From Sympetrum striolatum (Eukaryota; Arthropoda; Insecta; Odonata; Libellulidae), in contig OX388351.1 in the NCBI GenBank assembly GCA_947579665.1, forward strand, positions 63,465,005 through 63,529,004: a stretch of DNA of 64,000 nt. Reading direction: 5' to 3'. The translations under genes were made by a program, and so were the position numbers. A model generated the notes under the pieces. The model worked only from the letters and a program-made list of their open reading frames with translations, was not told the origin of the DNA and searched no databases. The number at the start of each line of letters is the position of its first letter. Position 1 is the stretch's first letter. Shown here one piece after another: positions 58,818-64,000 of the stretch.

Positions 58818-59006
58818 GAGGAAATGCCGAGATGTTCTATGTTCTAGGCCCAGCAGAAAACCCGAAAAAGCTTCCTTCATCACATTCGTCGGGAAAATAC
58901 GAGATCCCTCCTAATGCGCAACATGTTGCTTAAGTTATTAAGATGTGTCCTAAGAAATCACGTAGTAAAGTACATCAAAAGATTTAGGCAAAGGTTATAT
59001 GTTTTC

Positions 59007-59597
59007 ATAGACGTGCGCACAGTGGGTGCCGCGGCACCCCCAAAACATTTTGAGGGGCGCCAAAATTGAATATTTATATACTTTGACTTTGTTATCATAA
59101 TAATAATGAGTAAAACAAAATGTTTAATTTTGATAATATTTATCTTAAAAATTATTATATTTCTATAATGGTAATATTCTGTAAATAAAATTCAGTGTTA
59201 TTTATTATATTAAAAACATTATTCTAATAAAGCTGATTACGAAAAGCTTATCGTAATTTTTATCGAATTTTCTTCCCTGTAGTCACTCTCCTTTCATTTG
59301 ATAAAAATTAAATAACTGACTATTGAAGCTATTTATGCAAATATTATCAAAGTTTATTTAAATGCAGCTTTTCAAAAGTATTAACTAAGAAATATCTTAT
59401 CCCGGCATCGAAAACTAAAACAGAAATGTAATACAGATATTTTGTTTAACGCAAATATTAGGGCCTTCTAATTTTGTTGTGGGAGTTGATTTATGGAACT
59501 AGCTCTCACCCGAGGACTCTGGGTTATGATTAGGATCACGAGCAATGGCAAAAGGTGCCATTTTTATCTCCAATATCAAAATCCTGCGCACGTCTAT
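59007..59597. mobile_element. Candidate DNA transposon relic with 13-bp inverted ends
   Basis: ATAGACGTGCGCA at 59007-59019 is matched by TGCGCACGTCTAT at 59585-59597, a perfect 13-bp inverted pair. The left end continues CAGTGGGTGCCGCGGCACCC. There is no transposase frame and no convincing target duplication, so the superfamily is unknown. Confidence 0.5.
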
Positions 59598-60507
59598 ACA
59601 TAAGATCGGAAATTATGAAATAAAGATGATTGCTTTAACAAGTAGCACGCTCCTGCAGTGATAGAGGTTAGATGATGCATCATGGGAAATACGGGGAAAT
59701 CAAATTCAGCAGTGATCGAGAGGCTAATTTAAAACAATAGAATCTTTGAAAAGATAAGCTGACACTTCACAAAGGGATAAAAGCCATCCATTTCTGTAAG
59801 AAACGAAAACAAATCTGAAGCTTATCTTTTGATGGATCATAAGTGGGATCTAATACAAGATACTATGCTATTTTTTCCTCTTGTGTTGTCAGGCTTTTCT
59901 TCTGCAAACTCAAACAATGATAAGGAAACTGTTAGCAGTGTCAAAACCAAATAACAGTGTAACTTTTTACAAAACGATAGATTGATCCTCATCTTGAAAA
60001 CCGAAGAAAATTCAAAAACATACACAGTTTCCAAAATCGCTGTGTAGATATGGATGTTGTTGATAAGATTAGTAATACGTAGGAGACATGGCTTAAATAT
60101 TCACCATCAAAGACAAAAAAATATTATTTTCGACCCTTTTTTCATGGCATTCTTCCATTAGATTATGATATAATGAAAATTGTATTGCGTTATCCGATGA
60201 TGCCGAATTTAAGATGAGATTTCTTATAGCTATTTGGTTGGGGAAATTCTAACCGTTTCTTAAATTTCAAGTAAAATTTTCAAAATTAAATTCAAAAATT
60301 TTCAGGCATATTTTTTTCATTGATATCTTTTTATTTTAAATCATTAATCTTACAACGATACTTCGCTGGGGGAAACACTTTTCGTTATCATCTTTAAATC
60401 TCTGATAATTCGAGGAAGATCAGGAAAATAGATGCTGGAAGGGATAGATTCAAGAATTCATCAAACTACACGCGAAAAAAATGCATCAGGGAAATAGAGT
60501 CATGGTG

Positions 60508-60570
60508 GATTTGCACTCTCTGTCACACGCCGAAAAGTGGCTTGCGACTCGTAATGTAATATATTTCCCC
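60508..60570 (+). mobile_element. LINE 3' UTR relic
   Basis: GTCACACGCCGAAAAGTGGC and TTGCGACT match the 3' UTR of the LINE fragment at 55362-55920 (reverse complement of 55390-55425). Confidence 0.5.
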
Positions 60571-62869
60571 TCCTGGATATTTTGGTTGCATAAATCTTCG
60601 AATTGTTTTCCAGCAAAGGTATTTTTATAATTTCCATTCTCAGTCGTATCATATACATCCAGGTATCGTGGTTTCATTTATGGCAATAGCTATCTCTTAA
60701 AATAACATGAAAGACTCATGTCTTGTAAAATATAAAATTCATAACAGAAATCTATGTAAAAATATGAATAGATTTTATACTTTTAATAGTTAGGCTGCAA
60801 AATTATACATTTGTCAACTCTTTAATAAAGTAGGAAATTACTTTACTTAAAAGATATTATTGGTAAAGTCCTTGGAGTAGAGTGTATTCTGTACGGAAAT
60901 GTTCAACTTAAAAAAAAGAGAACATCAAATGTTCTTGAGCCATGTTAGATGTTGATGTGGCGTAGAATGGAAAAAGTAACCTGAGTAGAAAGAAAAACAA
61001 ATAAGGAAGTGATATGGATGGCTAGGGAAGAGAGGGTTTTGATATGCATGAATAAGCATCGATAGAGAGAATGAATAAGTCAAATATTGAGATGAGAGAG
61101 AGTAATAAACAAAGGGGAATGACAGCTAGAAGACAAAGGTAAAAGATGATTAATCGCATATGACGTTGGTGCTACCAAAACAAATGAAGCATATGTCCTT
61201 TTAACTCCTACCACTCTTTTAACTTAACCAGCAGTGAGGTTAGGAGGATAATGATAGAAGAGATTGGTCTGATCGCTTGCACGACTGCATCAAACATATT
61301 CTTTCATCATGACATTTTTCTTCGTCATATCATAACTTTTCCCCTAATTCTCTTCCGTTACAGCTGTAAGGGAAGAGTCATAGGTTAGTAGGTTAGTTCT
61401 GGTTAGTAGGTTAGGTCCTAGTCATAAAGCTAGCTTTATTGCTAGAACCCAAAATATCTATCATCTACTTATCTTCTCCTACAACTTTTTAAATTACTTT
61501 CGGAATAGTATATATATTTACTCATTCTTCTCCTAATTTTCCGCAGTGCTGCGCAGGAGGCATAATAGAGTAGTATATCACTACTTAGTTCTTGATTAAA
61601 AATTGAAAACACTCCAAAGCTGCCTTTATCTGCGTTTAGTCAATGGTTTTTCTGTACGGATTTTTAAAATTTTATCGTTAATTTATTAATTAATTAATTT
61701 CAGTTAACTTAATGCATATATTGTTGTACGTGTTTTACAAAAATAGATTTGGCAATTAGGTTGTTCGAAGGGAGAGAGAGGGTTCTTTGAATCTATTTTC
61801 TAACATTCGTATATATTTACCGGTACGTTTTCAAACACTGGAAGCATTGTTTCATATTTACTAGATTTATGGGATGATAAATATGTTGCATCGTGTAGGA
61901 GATTGTATAGTTTTGATGATGAAAACAAGCTCAGTAAAATTAGTACAAAATGCGTTTAAATACATTCTCTGTTCCCGGTACTAAGGATAATTTTACGAAA
62001 TTGACTTTTTTGATTTGAGTTGAGATTAGGGTTTTATGCTCCTTTAAGTTGATTTCTTTTTGTTCGCTCGAAATTTCATTAACTTATGAATTATCACACT
62101 CATTTTCTTTTCCGACGGTTCTGAAGAGCGTACATTCTCTTTTGAAGTCTTTTTTCCATACTGGTACAAAATTTCAAGCGATGCTATCAATAGGAAAGCC
62201 AGGATTTCAACAGAAACATACAACAACAGTATCTGCACCGAAATTGAGGAATAAATAAGAAATGGTTGCATGCGTAAGCTGATCATAAAATAGACAAGGA
62301 TTTCATTGGAAATGAATTGAATAAATAAACAGAGATAGCTGATAAAACTGGTACTATATAGCAAGCGTATTTTCCATAAAATACTATACAAACGTCTCCA
62401 TTGTGTAAAATTGGGTCTTGGAAGTCCTATCTTCCATGTCCCCATTGTTACACATAAAAGCATACATTTTCATAAAAGCAAAGCATTGCAGTGATATATG
62501 TATGTGTAGATTTTTATCAGTTAAGGTGAAAATGGTAAATACAGAAAGAATAAGATAAGATAAGTAATAATGATTTTGGGAGCGAATAAAAACTGTATTG
62601 AATTCAATTATGGAGATATATTCCAGGAAAACACCCACATGGAGAAGGGGGGGGTGTGAAAAACAAAACTAAATATGTATGTAAAGGATGAAAGAAAGAG
62701 AGAGAGTGATTTAGGATGATGATGAGTGATAAAGGATACTGACATTGTCATAAGGTATTTACAGATGACATAAACAACATTACAAACGTTTTCTCTGTCA
62801 TAGCATGTTAAACATAAATTTCTCTAGTAGTATGAACAACAGAATCAAAGTCAGCTAAATCCTACATTG
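60571..62869. other. No recognised gene
   Basis: Contains a GGTTAGTAGGTTAG-type short repeat (about 61383-61417), several GA-rich runs and a 139-codon minus-strand open frame (62044-62463) of hydrophobic, low-complexity composition without a recognisable domain. None is called as a gene. Confidence 0.35.
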
Positions 62870-63223
62870 TGTAAGGGTCTGAGATATGGGTGTGTCACAT
62901 TCCAAGGACCTCGCCTTTTCTTTGTCTATGTCTCTCCCTCTTTCCTTAGCCCGGCATATGCATAATGACCGTTGCAGAGCTGGTGGTCTATGGGAGGGGA
63001 TGACCATATGTGACCTATGGGCAGGGTGGACTGAAGAGCGTCCTTTTTCGGGGAGTCGGGCTGCGTACGCGAAGGAGGACGGACGACCGTCAGAAATTAG
63101 AGATTCTCGTGTTTATTACCACGGATAATAAACCTTTTAAAATCTACACCTTTCTCCTCATTTAACCCAACTCTTCCCTTACGAGGATCGCCAATATCAG
63201 GTGCAACGAACCTGCATCTTACA
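62870..63223 (+). mobile_element. 5' LTR of a Ty3/gypsy retrotransposon
   Basis: The segment starts TGTAAGGGTC and ends CATCTTACA, so the ends form the short inverted repeat TGTAAG...CTTACA expected of an LTR. It is 354 bp long and GC-richer than its surroundings. An AATAAA lies near 63125-63131 and could serve as the polyadenylation signal. The primer binding site follows two bases after the end. The five bases before it (CATTG) would be the target duplication, but the partner LTR lies outside the window. Confidence 0.85.
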
Positions 63224-63225
63224 TC

Positions 63226-63243
63226 TGGTGTCAGAAGTGGGAT
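63226..63243 (+). promoter_or_regulatory. Primer binding site, tRNA-Leu type
   Basis: TGGTGTCAGAAGTGGGAT is complementary to the 3' end of a tRNA with acceptor and T-arm sequence ATCCCACTTCTGACACCA, which I recognise as leucine-type. It starts two bases after the LTR and would prime minus-strand DNA synthesis. Confidence 0.85.
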
Positions 63244-63261
63244 CCTCATTAATAAGGGAAG

Positions 63262-64000
63262 ATGGCGAGCCGGGTTAGCTTCGGAGGAAGGGAAAGGGAA
63301 CTCGAGGAGATCATGCTCGAGTTTGATGAGAAAATCAGTCGTCTCGCCGAGGAGAACCAACGGCTGCGATCGCGAGTTATGAACGAGGCACCTCACAAGA
63401 AAAGTTTCGCGCTGATCAGTACGGTAGCGAAGTTTCACGGGAGGCCTGAAGACAGTGTTGGGGCTTTCTGCGAACAGCTAGAATTAGCTGCGGAGCTGAG
63501 CGGTTGGGACGAAGAGGAGACTTTGAGGACTGCAAAGTTATGCCTCGGCGGGGAAGCGGCAGAGTTCGTGAGGTCGAAGCATGAGTGCCGCGAAGCTGCG
63601 ACGTACGGACAACTGAAGGCCCTTCTGGTGAAAAGGTACGAATCGAAGAGTAGTCATCGTTTTCACCGCGAGCTGCTCTCTACCTTGCGAATTAGTGCGG
63701 GAGAGGACGTGGAGACATTCGCCGATAGAGTGAGAAAAGTGAACGCTAAAACGTATGAGGCGACGGGGACGCCAGAATACGTGAGTGCGTTGCGGTACGA
63801 AGCAGACCAAAGGGCATTGGATTCCTTTTTAAATGGATTGTCCGGTGAGTTGGGGAAGTTGTGCCGTTTGTCAATGCCTAAAACATTTGATGATGGCGTG
63901 GAGTCCGCCATCAGAATTCAAGAGGTGGAGAGGAGACCTGGCCCGCGAGTGGAAAATGGACCTGTATCCCGAAGAGTGTTTCGCGCACCTGGTGAGCCGA
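63262..64000 (+). CDS. gag: Ty3/gypsy gag, partial, open to the window end
   Basis: The frame from the ATG at 63262 stays open for 246 codons to the last base of the window. It begins MASRVSFGGRERELEEIMLE, with a probable coiled coil at about residues 11-38 (ELEEIMLEFDEKISRLAEEN). A capsid-like region follows (about residues 50-210), with LISTVAKFHGRPEDSVGAFC, LRTAKLCLGGEAAEFVR, LKALLVKRY and ALDSFLNGLSGELGKL. These match the retrotransposon gag pattern of Ty3/gypsy elements: an F-x-G x-x-E/D W or F helix, an A-x-x-x-L-x-G-x-A start and an F-L-x-G-L segment. Any zinc knuckle, protease, reverse transcriptase and integrase would lie beyond the window. No stops, frameshifts or indels are seen, and codon use is GC-richer than the surroundings, so this insertion looks young. 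The start follows the primer binding site by 18 bases. Confidence 0.9.
   Translation, partial: MASRVSFGGRERELEEIMLEFDEKISRLAEENQRLRSRVMNEAPHKKSFALISTVAKFHGRPEDSVGAFCEQLELAAELSGWDEEETLRTAKLCLGGEAAEFVRSKHECREAATYGQLKALLVKRYESKSSHRFHRELLSTLRISAGEDVETFADRVRKVNAKTYEATGTPEYVSALRYEADQRALDSFLNGLSGELGKLCRLSMPKTFDDGVESAIRIQEVERRPGPRVENGPVSRRVFRAPGEP

Noticed and set aside
62044..62463. 139-codon minus-strand hydrophobic open frame
   Set aside because: Low-complexity L/I/S-rich composition, no domain, no splice context and overlapping open frames on both strands. Chance opening in AT-rich DNA is more likely.

Overview
The window looks like intergenic or intronic DNA of an arthropod nuclear genome, most likely an insect. 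It is AT-rich throughout and has no dense gene array, operons or ribosome binding sites. Recognisable content is almost entirely eukaryotic transposable elements: piggyBac with TTAA duplications, a hAT element with an 8-bp target duplication, a Ty3/gypsy LTR element, a tRNA-derived SINE, CR1/L2/Jockey-like LINE 3' fragments, Helitron-like (HINE/DINE-1-like) non-autonomous elements, foldback MITEs and several tandem arrays. The species cannot be named from the sequence alone. No complete host gene was found. The best host-gene candidate is one short exon (51778-51859) that encodes a signal-peptide-like start and ends in a strong splice donor.

Layout. 0-12.9 kb: mostly featureless AT-rich DNA with two foldback elements (1.8 kb, 2.85-3.4 kb), LINE fragments (7.4-8.05 kb), a hammerhead-like motif (9.3 kb) and the first HINE-like element (11.6-12.4 kb). 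12.9-14.2 kb: a ~215-bp tandem array. 14.5-23.7 kb: three copies of one composite repeat, two direct and one inverted. It joins a decayed piggyBac transposase fragment (two copies), an intron-like spacer with a conserved splice acceptor, a 51-bp in-frame coding minisatellite and a ~92-bp satellite; a 26-bp array interrupts the second copy. 24.2-26.8 kb: a decayed piggyBac element inserted into a HINE-like copy, with the empty site visible in a paralogue at 53.15 kb. 27.2-29.8 kb: a hAT element with perfect target duplication, carrying a nested copy of family H. 30.4-33.9 kb: four copies or partial copies of family H, two forming a ~2.3-kb palindrome, with tRNA B-box-like motifs repeated along their length.

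34-62.8 kb is sparser: foldbacks, SINEs, a hammerhead-like motif inside a long inverted repeat (40.4 kb), HINE-like copies at 41.7, 49.2, 53.0 and 54.4 kb, minisatellites, a LINE fragment (55.4-55.9 kb) and two further hammerhead-like motifs. 62.87-64.0 kb: a GC-richer Ty3/gypsy element begins, with LTR, tRNA-Leu-type primer binding site and an intact gag frame running off the end of the window.

The elements do not form a pathway. The window is a layered record of insertions, and nesting gives relative ages: piggyBac is younger than the HINE-like copy it entered, and the H copy is younger than the hAT. The most unusual structures are the 51-bp coding minisatellite with a conserved splice acceptor, the B-box periodicity of family H, and the hammerhead-like motif at 40.4 kb.
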